From: Pirellulales bacterium
GTDB taxonomy: Bacteria > Planctomycetota > Planctomycetia > Pirellulales > JAEUIK01
Assembly: GCA_019694455.1 (NCBI GenBank)
Contig: JAIBBY010000001.1
Location: forward strand, 186,001 to 250,000
Length of the DNA stretch: 64,000 bases
Direction of reading: 5' to 3'
Shown here: positions 34,639 to 43,054 of the stretch, piece after piece
Layout: each line of letters begins with the position of its first letter
Position numbering within the stretch: the stretch's first letter is position 1
Translations under genes and position numbers: made by a program
The notes under the pieces: generated by a model
Seen by the model: only the letters and a program-made list of their open reading frames with translations
Database searches by the model: none
Told to the model about the DNA's origin: nothing

Positions 34639-37113
34639 TTAATGCTGGAACAAGAACTCCTTGGAATTGAGCACTGCCCAGCAAACATCTTCCAGCGCCA
34701 AGAGTCGCTCTGGCTGCGCGGCGATGTGCCTTTCGGCCGCCGCCAATTCAGCGTCGCTGGGTCGGCGACAGAGCGCCGCTTGATACAACTCAATGACGAT
34801 GTCAGAGTTGGTCTTGCCCGCCTCGGCTAGCGAGCGGATGCGATTGTTCCTGTCGATCAGCTTGCCATGCACGAGGGGACCATTGATCATCTGTAGCGCC
34901 TGCGACAAGTTCGATTCGCTCGACCGTTCGCATTGGCAGGCCATCTCGCGGGCGGGTTGTCCAAAGACCTTGAGAAACGCGTGATCCATATCGGGGCTGG
35001 GCAGTTCGGTCGCGCGCGTGCCAGCAGGCAATCCGGCGTACTTCTCGGCGACGCCTGTCACGCTGCAAATCGCATCGAGCAATTGCTCGGCGCTGAGCAT
35101 GCGGGTTTTGGCGTGCGAAAAGTATTTAACGTCGTTCTTGTTAAAGTCGTTGGCGCGGGCGCTGAGTTGATAGGTGCGGCTATTGAGGATAACGCGAATC
35201 ACATGCCGGCGATCAAACCGATGTTCGATGAAGTCCTTGGCCAGCGCGTCCAGCAAGGCCTCGTTCGATGGCGGATTCGACGCGCGGAAATCGTCGACCG
35301 GTTCCACAATGCCGCGTCCCAGGAGATAGCCCCACAGGCGATTGACCTCTGCTTTGGCGAAAAAGGGGTTGTCGCCGCTGGCCAACCAAGAGACGAGCGC
35401 TTCGCGGCGATCTCCCTCGGCAGGCACTTCGGCATCGCCGACCAGCGGCAGCCACGGCGGCATCTGCTTGCCGGTGCGCGGTTGGACTACCTCGCCGCCG
35501 CGCGCGACCCACACCACAAGCTCTTCGGGCTCGGCCGTCGGCTTGCGCTGCACTCGATTGAAGAAGGCGCCGATGCCGTAGTAGTTGTCCTGCGTCCAGC
35601 GCTCAAACGGGTGATTGTGGCACTTGGCGCACTGGATGCGAATGCCGAGAAATAGCTGCGCGGTCGTCTCGGTGCAGTCGTTGGTGTCGGCGGCGGTGCG
35701 ATAGTAGTTGGCGGCCGGGTTGTCGAACGAACTGCCAGTAGCGGTCAAAAGCTCGCGAACGAACTGGTCGTACGGCATGTTGTCGCGCACCGCCGCGACA
35801 ATCCAATGGTGGAACTTCTGCACCCCCCTGGCGGTCACTTTCTTGGCGTTGAGTCGCAGCAGATCGCCCCATTTCAGGGCCCAATACTCGGCGTGTTCGG
35901 GGCGCTGGAGCAGGGTGTCGATCAGCTTTGCCCGTTTCGCCGCGTTGGCATCGGATAGAAACGCCGCCGATTCGCTGGGCTGCGGCAACACACCGAGCAA
36001 ATCGAGATAAACACGCCGCACGAATTCTTCATCGGTGCAGAGATCTGATGGCTGAATTTCCATCTGCTGAAGTTTGCCGAACACTTTTTGATCGACGTAG
36101 TTGCTTGCTGGCGGGGCGCTCCAGGCGAAGTTTTCGACCTCCTTGAGAAACATCAAATAGGAGGTTTGCATGTGCTCCAGATAGCGGACCAGAATCGCCG
36201 ATTCGCCCCGGTCCTGCGCCGTCACATGCCCCAAGTCGTCCACGGTCGCCACCGCCTCGTCCGAACTTGAGAACGAGGCCAACTCGGTCACATCGCGCAC
36301 GCTGCCGTCGGAGAAATGGGCCAGCACAACAATCTGCTGCGTGTGCGCGGGATATTTGAGCACGCGCTGCGGCGGGTGGATCTCAATGCCAGTGCAGGTG
36401 GGGGCGTCGGGCGCGTCGGCCTGCAGCCCTTCGGCGATCCAGTCGCGCAACACCGCGTAGCTGGCGTCCGTCTTTCGCAGGCGGCGCCCGCCGCCATGCG
36501 GCATTTCCATCAGGGGTTTGCGCAATAGCAAGCTGGCGTCAGGATCAAAGACGTTGGTTCGCCGATTGAAGACTTCGCGCACCAAGGTCTCTGTGTCGAG
36601 CACCGGATCGTAGGCGCGCAGCGAGAGGCGGAATCCCCCCTTGCCGCTGGGCGAACCATGACATGCGCCGGAGTTACAACCTTGCTTGGTGAGCGCGACG
36701 AGCGTGCCGTATTGAAACGAAACCGGCTCGGGCGATTCCTGGCGACTGACCTCGCCGGCGACCTGCGCCTCCTTGCCGGCGGCGCGAATCAGGATGGTCG
36801 CCGCGCCGTTGGCGACCGGCCGCGCCACGCCTCCGGCAATGGCCACCACATTCGGGTCGGATGAGATCAATTCGGCGGCGCGCGTCAGGTCCACGACATC
36901 GCCATTGGCATAGAAACCGGTGACCGCAAAGCGCATTCGCCGGCGAGGCAAATCGAGCCGAAAGCTGGTGGGGTAGACTTCGATCCGCTCCACGGCGCCA
37001 ACGACCGGCGCCGCCGGGGTGGCTTCGTTCGCGGTGGCCCAAGCGCCAAACGCCCCATGGATCGCCAGACACACCGGCAGCCATCCCAGGCCAGAAGATC
37101 GAGCAACGCGCAT
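34639..37113 (-). CDS. DUF1549/DUF1553 protein with Ig-like and heme-motif regions
   Basis: 824 residues. A signal peptide lies in the first 30. Then a Big_2/Ig-like domain (about 40-125), G-C-N-S-G-A-C-H with G-K-G-G-F-R-L-S, a second Ig-like domain (about 245-325), DUF1549 with an I-Q-C-A-K-C-H motif, and DUF1553 to the end. These are common in planctomycetes, secreted, and thought to be redox or polysaccharide-linked, without proven activity. The gene is 48 nt downstream of the PPC protein, probably one operon. The CxxCH site suggests covalent heme. Confidence 0.92.
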   Translation of the reverse strand: MRVARSSGLGWLPVCLAIHGAFGAWATANEATPAAPVVGAVERIEVYPTSFRLDLPRRRMRFAVTGFYANGDVVDLTRAAELISSDPNVVAIAGGVARPVANGAATILIRAAGKEAQVAGEVSRQESPEPVSFQYGTLVALTKQGCNSGACHGSPSGKGGFRLSLRAYDPVLDTETLVREVFNRRTNVFDPDASLLLRKPLMEMPHGGGRRLRKTDASYAVLRDWIAEGLQADAPDAPTCTGIEIHPPQRVLKYPAHTQQIVVLAHFSDGSVRDVTELASFSSSDEAVATVDDLGHVTAQDRGESAILVRYLEHMQTSYLMFLKEVENFAWSAPPASNYVDQKVFGKLQQMEIQPSDLCTDEEFVRRVYLDLLGVLPQPSESAAFLSDANAAKRAKLIDTLLQRPEHAEYWALKWGDLLRLNAKKVTARGVQKFHHWIVAAVRDNMPYDQFVRELLTATGSSFDNPAANYYRTAADTNDCTETTAQLFLGIRIQCAKCHNHPFERWTQDNYYGIGAFFNRVQRKPTAEPEELVVWVARGGEVVQPRTGKQMPPWLPLVGDAEVPAEGDRREALVSWLASGDNPFFAKAEVNRLWGYLLGRGIVEPVDDFRASNPPSNEALLDALAKDFIEHRFDRRHVIRVILNSRTYQLSARANDFNKNDVKYFSHAKTRMLSAEQLLDAICSVTGVAEKYAGLPAGTRATELPSPDMDHAFLKVFGQPAREMACQCERSSESNLSQALQMINGPLVHGKLIDRNNRIRSLAEAGKTNSDIVIELYQAALCRRPSDAELAAAERHIAAQPERLLALEDVCWAVLNSKEFLFQH

Positions 37114-37161
37114 ATCCTTGATCCCTTCCTTGTGCCACCGATTCCGTCCTGGCCGGTGGCT

Positions 37162-39459
37162 CTACGGCATCGTCACTTCCAGTTTCGCGGGTGAGCTTTC
37201 GACCACGATGTCGCGCCCTTGCACCTTGGTGCTGGCGACCACCAGCACGTTCTCGACGGCGCCAACCATCGAGTTGGCGGCGGTGGCTAGCTCAAGGTCC
37301 ACTTCGTTCTGGCCGGCCGGTATCGTGGCGCCTGTTGGCGCGGTGACGCCCAGCGGCAAGTTCTTCCATTCCAAGGCGATCGCCTCCGCAGCGCCTCCGT
37401 CGCGCACCGCACGCACCTTAGCTTTCAGCTTGTCGCCAGCTTTGACGGCGCCCGACAACTCAACAGTCACCACCAAGGGGGGCGAAACGCGCAAGGGGAT
37501 TTGATCGAGCACCACCCGCTTGGGCTGATTCTGGTGCGCCGCCGTGCCAACCAGCCGGATTCGCATCTCGCCTTCGACCAGCGTTGCGGGGCCCTTCAGC
37601 GTAATTTGCTGTTCGGCCTTATCCTTCTCGATGGGCTTCACGTCGGCCGTGATCTCGGGCGGCAAACCCTCAATGCTTAAGGCGATGGCGTCGTTGAAGC
37701 CATTCAGTTTCTCGGCCTTGACCGTGAAGGTCGCCGTGCCGACCAGTTGCGGCAGGCGGATGGCGCCTTCGGCCACGCTCAACTTGAAGAAATCGGGGAA
37801 CACCGGTCCCACGCCAATCCCTAGCGAACCAACCAACGGTTCAGGAGGATATGGAAAGCCGCTGAACAGTCCTTTGAGGGCCGCGGTGTTCTCAGCCCGC
37901 GCGGAAAAATCTTTTTCGCCGATCTTGGCATGTCCCACGACCGCGACGGTTCGCCAATGGCCAGGTTCCAATCCGGCGCCGGCGGTCGCCTGTATCACGA
38001 CTTCATTTTTCCCTTCAGGGATGACATTGTTGGCCAGCGCGATTCCGTCGCCATTTTCCAGCGACAACGTAATTGGCCCGTTGTAGTCGAAGCGTGTGGC
38101 CGTGACCTTCGCGACAAGCACGCCTCCCTGGGGGACATCAAACTTGTCTCCCTCCACACTCAAAGAGAACCCAGGCTGATAGGGGGTCGCCTCGATGCGA
38201 TACGATTGATCGGCGCCACCGCGATGATGAAGATCCTCAACCATCAGCCGGTACGTGCCCGCCTCGGCGAATGTATGGTTGATTTGCCCCTCGTCGGCGC
38301 CGTTGTCATCCACTTCGGCCAGCAGCGCGCCATCGGCTTTATACAGCCGCAGGTAAAGATCGGTCGGCGAACCCAACTGGCGAGTGCGTCCGGCAAAGAC
38401 CCAGCGCTGTCCGGCCGCCACATCGAACTGATAAAAGTCGCGATCCTTGGCAGCCAAAAAGCGACCGCTAATGGCGCCGGGCAAAGAGAGGATCGACGAC
38501 TGCTCCGCGGCGTCGTTGGGTTCGAACTCGATCTGCTCACTTGCCTGGCTGGCTACCAATGTTCCGAATGAGCTTCCAGCGCCGTCCGGGTAGCGAAAAC
38601 CAACCGCGACTTGGCCGCCCGGCGGAACGCTGGGGACGTTCACGGCGACTCGCGGCGCTCGTTCGATGGCCTGTCCGGCCGCTGAAACCAACGCCGTTGT
38701 GCCTTGCCGAGCCGCCAAGGGGACGGGCGTTGTAACTAGCGGAAAGTCGCCCACGCGCATGCGATAGCGATGGCCACCGCCTCCTTGATAGCGAATATCG
38801 CGAACTTCGATCAGGTAGGCGCCATCGGCGTCAAACTGATGCGTTAAGCGACAATCGGCTCCGCTGCCCCCCTCATCATCGCTGTAGGCCAATTCCTTGC
38901 CGGACGAGTTCAACACCCGCACCACGGGATCGAGCGGAAAGCCAAGTCGCCGCGCGAAGACTTCGATCGAAATCCGTTGGCCAGCGTGCGCGTTCAACTT
39001 GTAGAAGTCGAAGCTTTCGGCCTCGCTGGCGCCATCGACAGCGACGGGCAAGGTCAACTCTTGGGCAGTTTCGACCGACTTGTTTTGCCCGTTATCGGTT
39101 ACGGTTGGCAAGTCGTCGATCATGACCAGCCGTAGACTGGAAATACCCTGGCCGGTGGCAACGCGGATTGCCCCCACTTGCGGAGCAATGTCGGCCGGCA
39201 GCGTGACTCGATAGGTAACTTGATCCGGCTTGGTCCCGTTGCCTTCAATGCCCGGCGCGACTTCGATCTGGCCGCCGAAGCTGGACCAAACACCCGTTGG
39301 AGCCGCCAGCGCTGCGCCGCGCAGTGTGATATCTGTGGCCTTGCCCGGCGCGACGGCCAAAGGGTCAGTGTACCCGATCGAAGGAGGTTGTGCGGGCGCT
39401 GCAATCGGTGTGAGGCACGCAGCCACCAAAGCAAGTGCGAACGGTGTGCGCCAGATCAA
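37162..39459 (-). CDS. Secreted protein with pre-peptidase C-terminal (PPC) domains
   Basis: About 765 residues from TTG 39459, chosen because AGGAG lies eight nt upstream; a TTG at 39477 would add six residues upstream of the ribosome site. A signal peptide ends near A-P-A-Q. Two PPC-like modules are visible: one with E-S-F-D-F-Y-K-L-N-A and Y-S-D-D-E-G-G, the other with E-P-N-D-A, D-R-D-F-Y-Q-F-D-V-A and G-T-Y-R-L-M-V-E. Further beta-sandwich repeats follow. No catalytic domain. It likely binds surfaces or substrates for the adjacent DUF1549/1553 protein. Confidence 0.88.
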   Translation of the reverse strand: MIWRTPFALALVAACLTPIAAPAQPPSIGYTDPLAVAPGKATDITLRGAALAAPTGVWSSFGGQIEVAPGIEGNGTKPDQVTYRVTLPADIAPQVGAIRVATGQGISSLRLVMIDDLPTVTDNGQNKSVETAQELTLPVAVDGASEAESFDFYKLNAHAGQRISIEVFARRLGFPLDPVVRVLNSSGKELAYSDDEGGSGADCRLTHQFDADGAYLIEVRDIRYQGGGGHRYRMRVGDFPLVTTPVPLAARQGTTALVSAAGQAIERAPRVAVNVPSVPPGGQVAVGFRYPDGAGSSFGTLVASQASEQIEFEPNDAAEQSSILSLPGAISGRFLAAKDRDFYQFDVAAGQRWVFAGRTRQLGSPTDLYLRLYKADGALLAEVDDNGADEGQINHTFAEAGTYRLMVEDLHHRGGADQSYRIEATPYQPGFSLSVEGDKFDVPQGGVLVAKVTATRFDYNGPITLSLENGDGIALANNVIPEGKNEVVIQATAGAGLEPGHWRTVAVVGHAKIGEKDFSARAENTAALKGLFSGFPYPPEPLVGSLGIGVGPVFPDFFKLSVAEGAIRLPQLVGTATFTVKAEKLNGFNDAIALSIEGLPPEITADVKPIEKDKAEQQITLKGPATLVEGEMRIRLVGTAAHQNQPKRVVLDQIPLRVSPPLVVTVELSGAVKAGDKLKAKVRAVRDGGAAEAIALEWKNLPLGVTAPTGATIPAGQNEVDLELATAANSMVGAVENVLVVASTKVQGRDIVVESSPAKLEVTMP

Positions 39460-39648
39460 CGCAGCGTCTCCTAACAAAGTAGGGCGGAAGGGGGACGCCC
39501 AGCGGGTGCGCCGTGGCTTGTCCGATGTGTCAGCCTACGATCCGGGAACACATGCACAGATGGTAATGTGTGGATATGGCGGCGTCAAAGAAAATTGGCC
39601 ACTTGCGGGCGCCAAATTCACCCCCGCGCAACAAGCCGCGTTTGCCGA

Positions 39649-40542
39649 CTAACCCTCGGTCGTTTCGGTGGGCGGTTGCTTGGGCGGATTGGCATAGAAC
39701 TCGAGAATCGCGTTCCATGCCTCGGCTGGGGCATCGGCGTATTGCATCAGAGTCAGATGCTCGTCTTGAATCGCCCCTTCATCCGCCAGGTATTGAAAAT
39801 CAATCACGCGCCGCCAGTACTCATTGCCATACAAAATGATGGGGATGTGCTGCATGCGATTGGTTTGTCGCAGCGTCAGGGCATCGAAAAGCTCGTCGAT
39901 CGTGCCAAACCCACCGGGAAACACGACCAGCGCTTTGGCTCGCAACAAGAAGTGCATCTTGCGCATCGCGAAATAGTGAAACTGGAAGCACAGCGACGGC
40001 GTGATGTAGGGATTGGGAGACTGCTCCGACGGCAGCGTGATGTTGAGGCCGATCGACTTCTGCCCGACGTCGAACGCGCCGCGATTGGCGGCCTCCATAA
40101 TGCCCGGCCCGCCGCCGGTGACGACAACGAACTCGCTGTGTTCCGAACTGTTGGTGATCAAACGGGCTAGTTCTCTGGCCTCGTCATAGTAATGGCTCTT
40201 GTCAACCGTTTTTTGTCGCCGCGCCACGGCGCGTGACAACATTGGGTTATGTGGATCGGCGGCCAATGCGCGCTCGGCGGCGGCCAAAAGACCCTCAGCA
40301 TGACGCCGCTCGACAATTTGCGTGCTGCCAAATATCACGACGGTGGAATCGATGCCTTCGTGACCAAAGGCCAATTCTGGTTTAAGCAGTTCCAACTGCA
40401 TGCGGATAGGACGCAACTCCGGCCGCGCAAGCATCTCCAAGTCGCGTTGGGCCAGCACGTAGCTGGGCGATGCATGAATCGCCTCCAGATTGCGGCGAGC
40501 CATCTCGTCGTCGGTCAACTCATGAGCCGCGCGCCGGGTCAT
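39649..40542 (-). CDS. LOG-family (TIGR00730) Rossmann protein
   Basis: 297 residues from ATG 40542, inside an ATGA overlap with the beta-CASP gene; a longer reading from 40695 has no support. Motifs G-G-G-P-G-I-M-E-A-A-N and P-G-G-F-G-T-I-D-E are the LOG signature of nucleotide-monophosphate phosphoribohydrolases, often mislabelled lysine decarboxylase. Longer than the plant-type LOG (about 180-200) because of an N-terminal region (about 1-90). It hydrolyses the N-glycosidic bond of nucleotide 5'-monophosphates; the natural substrate in bacteria is often unclear. Downstream lies the PPC gene, 190 nt away. Confidence 0.9.
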   Translation of the reverse strand: MTRRAAHELTDDEMARRNLEAIHASPSYVLAQRDLEMLARPELRPIRMQLELLKPELAFGHEGIDSTVVIFGSTQIVERRHAEGLLAAAERALAADPHNPMLSRAVARRQKTVDKSHYYDEARELARLITNSSEHSEFVVVTGGGPGIMEAANRGAFDVGQKSIGLNITLPSEQSPNPYITPSLCFQFHYFAMRKMHFLLRAKALVVFPGGFGTIDELFDALTLRQTNRMQHIPIILYGNEYWRRVIDFQYLADEGAIQDEHLTLMQYADAPAEAWNAILEFYANPPKQPPTETTEG

Positions 40543-41933
40543 ATGGGAGACTCCAGCGTCACTGTCTGGTAGAGACGCGGCACAATCACATCCCAACTGC
40601 GCCGCTTGCGCAGCTCCTCGGCCAACGACATGGCGCTCGACTTTTCCCCATGCGTCAGAAAAACGCGATGCGGAGCCGGCAACGGCGCCAGCCAACGGAG
40701 CAGTTCGCTACGGTCGGCATGACAACTGAGACCCGACATCTCCACAATCCGCGCTCGCACCGGCACATCGGATTGATGGATGCGCAAGTATTTGGCCCCG
40801 CGCTGCAACTGTCGTCCACGGGTCCCCTCAGCCATGAACCCACCCAACACCACCGTATTCTTCGGATCGGGCAACCGTTGTCGCAAGTGAAACAAGATGC
40901 GACCGCCTTCCATCATGCCCGATGAGGAGATAATCACCGCCGGCCCGTCGTCGTCGTTGATACGTTTCGATTCCTCGCGCGAATGCACTAGCCGCACGTT
41001 GCGAGCGGTCATCGAATCTTCGACTCCGGCGGCCTGGACTTCCGATAGATCATGCTCGCCATGAAACGCCGCATAGATGCGCGACGCCTCGCTGGCCATG
41101 GGGCTGTCGATATAGACTGGAATTCTGGGCAGCTTGTCTTGCGCCATGAGCAGTTGCAGCAGATAGGTGAGTTGCTGCGCCCGGCCGACGGCAAACGCCG
41201 CGACCAGCAGCACGCCGCCACGCGCCACGCTATCGGTCACCACCTGCCTAAGCTGTTCCTGGATGTCCACCGTGGGATGCTCACGGTCGCCGTAGGTGCT
41301 TTCGCAAATCAGATAGTCACAGGCTGGCGGCGGCGCCGGATCGTGATACAACGGCGCCTTGTAACGTCCGACGTCTCCGGAAAACAGCAGTCGTAGCGGA
41401 CGCGGGCCCTGTCGAACCTCGAGTTCGATCATGGTGGAACCGAGCAAATGCCCTGCATCATGATAGCGCAACCAGAACGGTTCGCACGGGCAGAACCAGG
41501 TCTCACGCTCCACCGTTTGAATCACGTCGACCGTGCGACGCGCGTCGTCTGTGTCGAACAGCGGCAGCGCTGGCTTGTGCTTCGTCAATCGCTTGCGATT
41601 GAAATATTCGGCGTCCTGCTCTTGATTCCGCGCCGCGTCGCTTAAGAGCAGGTCAGTCAGCTCCTTGGTCGCCGGAGTGGCATACACCGGCCCATGTAAT
41701 CCCTGCTTTACGAGTCGCGGCAGATAGCCCGTGTGATCAATGTGGGCGTGGGTGAGGGCCACCGCATTGATTTCGCTCGCTCTTATCGGCAGCGGCGCCC
41801 AGTTCTTCTCGCGCAGTTCCTTCAGTCCTTGAAACAGGCCGCAGTCGATCAAGAGACGCGAGCCGTCGGCCTCCAATAAGTACTTCGATCCGGTGACTGT
41901 CTCTGCGGCGCCGAGAAAAGTAAGTTGAAGCAT
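40539..41933 (-). CDS. Beta-CASP metallo-beta-lactamase RNase-like protein
   Basis: 464 residues from ATG 41933 (M-L-Q-L-T-F-L-G-A-A). The MBL core has L-T-H-A-H-I-D-H-T-G, a D-C-G-L-F-Q-G start, and S-G-D-V-G. The beta-CASP region and C-terminal RMMBL part (S-S-G-M-M-E-G-G-R, C-H-A-D-R, T-H-G-E) match CPSF73-like enzymes that cut RNA. Bacterial members are exo- or endonucleases of unclear targets. Coupled to the LOG gene by a 4-nt overlap. About 80 nt from the prepilin-peptidase-like gene on the same strand. Confidence 0.93.
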   Translation of the reverse strand: MLQLTFLGAAETVTGSKYLLEADGSRLLIDCGLFQGLKELREKNWAPLPIRASEINAVALTHAHIDHTGYLPRLVKQGLHGPVYATPATKELTDLLLSDAARNQEQDAEYFNRKRLTKHKPALPLFDTDDARRTVDVIQTVERETWFCPCEPFWLRYHDAGHLLGSTMIELEVRQGPRPLRLLFSGDVGRYKAPLYHDPAPPPACDYLICESTYGDREHPTVDIQEQLRQVVTDSVARGGVLLVAAFAVGRAQQLTYLLQLLMAQDKLPRIPVYIDSPMASEASRIYAAFHGEHDLSEVQAAGVEDSMTARNVRLVHSREESKRINDDDGPAVIISSSGMMEGGRILFHLRQRLPDPKNTVVLGGFMAEGTRGRQLQRGAKYLRIHQSDVPVRARIVEMSGLSCHADRSELLRWLAPLPAPHRVFLTHGEKSSAMSLAEELRKRRSWDVIVPRLYQTVTLESPI

Positions 41934-42010
41934 GTTATTCCGATTTATGACATCGACCGCGGCGAGCGTTACACCACCTATGCTGCGCTGAAAACAGACT
42001 CGTGACAAAT

Positions 42011-42958
42011 CTATTCTTGCTCTCGGCCCATCGATCGGTCCGCCGCGATGGCCACTGCGAGCGCGTCATGACGAGGTGACAATTGCGATGCGCTCGCCGA
42101 GCCAAAGCCTTCGTAGGCGCTCGCAATGGCAAGATACAGCATCGCGACCACTAACAGCGCCGCGCCAAGCGGCATCGCGCGTCGCAATGCGCGCGGCACG
42201 AGCGCGCCAAGCGCGACCGCGACAGGAATTATGACAAGTACCGCCGGCCAACCCCAGAAAAGTCCAATCAACGTCGGTAGCGCATACCACTCTATGCGCG
42301 ATGTCTGCTCTGGCTGCGAACGAGGCGGGCCAAATGGCTTGCCTCGCGCCGATCGCCGTAGCCATTGCGCAAGCGCTGCGACCAGCAAACCGTAGGCCGC
42401 GCCCAGCACAGTCGCATTGACAACCGCCCCGCGCGGTCCCCAACGAACTTCAGACATTCCAGTCAGGGCCAATCTCGGCTTCGACTCTGGCCACACGAGC
42501 GGCACAACGAGTCCAATCACCAGCGCCGGCAACAACAATCGACCGGGAATGTAGTTTCCATCCCATTGAATGAGCGCGACGCTGAGCAACGTCAGGCACA
42601 GCGCGGCGTCGCACGCCGTGCGCGCGATCCAGGCGGTGTCCGCGCTGCCGCCGCGACTAAGGAGCGCAAGCATTCCCACGATCAACACGATGAGCGCCGT
42701 GGTCGCTTCGACCATGGGGTAGCGCGCGGCGATCGGCGCCGAACAGTCGCGGCAGCGGCCCCGGAGACGTAACCAGCCCAGGACGGGCACATTATCGCTC
42801 CAGCGGATCGCATGGCCACAGGCAGGGCACTGCGACGGCGGGCGCGAAAGGCTCATGCTGCGCGGTAATCGATAGGCCACAACATTCAGAAAACTGCCGA
42901 TGCAGGCGCCTAAGATTGAAAGCGCCACGACAATGAACACCAACTCTTGCCATTGCAT
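42011..42958 (-). CDS. Prepilin-peptidase-like (A24) protein lacking GxGD
   Basis: 315 residues from ATG 42958; a start at 43024 would add 22 residues. It opens with G-S-F-L-N-V-V-A-Y-R-L-P, then a zinc-type C-P-A-C-G ... C-R-D-C motif, all typical of the N-terminal methylase/zinc region. Several hydrophobic helices follow. A first Asp is plausible in Q-W-D-G-N-Y-I-P. The second catalytic motif G-x-G-D is missing: the matching position before I-G-L-F-W-G-W reads R-I-E-W-Y. It may therefore be inactive or use another residue. No pilin genes nearby. Confidence 0.85.
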   Translation of the reverse strand: MQWQELVFIVVALSILGACIGSFLNVVAYRLPRSMSLSRPPSQCPACGHAIRWSDNVPVLGWLRLRGRCRDCSAPIAARYPMVEATTALIVLIVGMLALLSRGGSADTAWIARTACDAALCLTLLSVALIQWDGNYIPGRLLLPALVIGLVVPLVWPESKPRLALTGMSEVRWGPRGAVVNATVLGAAYGLLVAALAQWLRRSARGKPFGPPRSQPEQTSRIEWYALPTLIGLFWGWPAVLVIIPVAVALGALVPRALRRAMPLGAALLVVAMLYLAIASAYEGFGSASASQLSPRHDALAVAIAADRSMGREQE

Positions 42959-43054
42959 CGCCCCGATTCTACTGTTCGGCAGTTGGTCGACGAACAGCAA
43001 ATACGGCGTGCGACAAGCAGCCATGGTGTTCCCGATTTGGGAGATATTGTCTCT

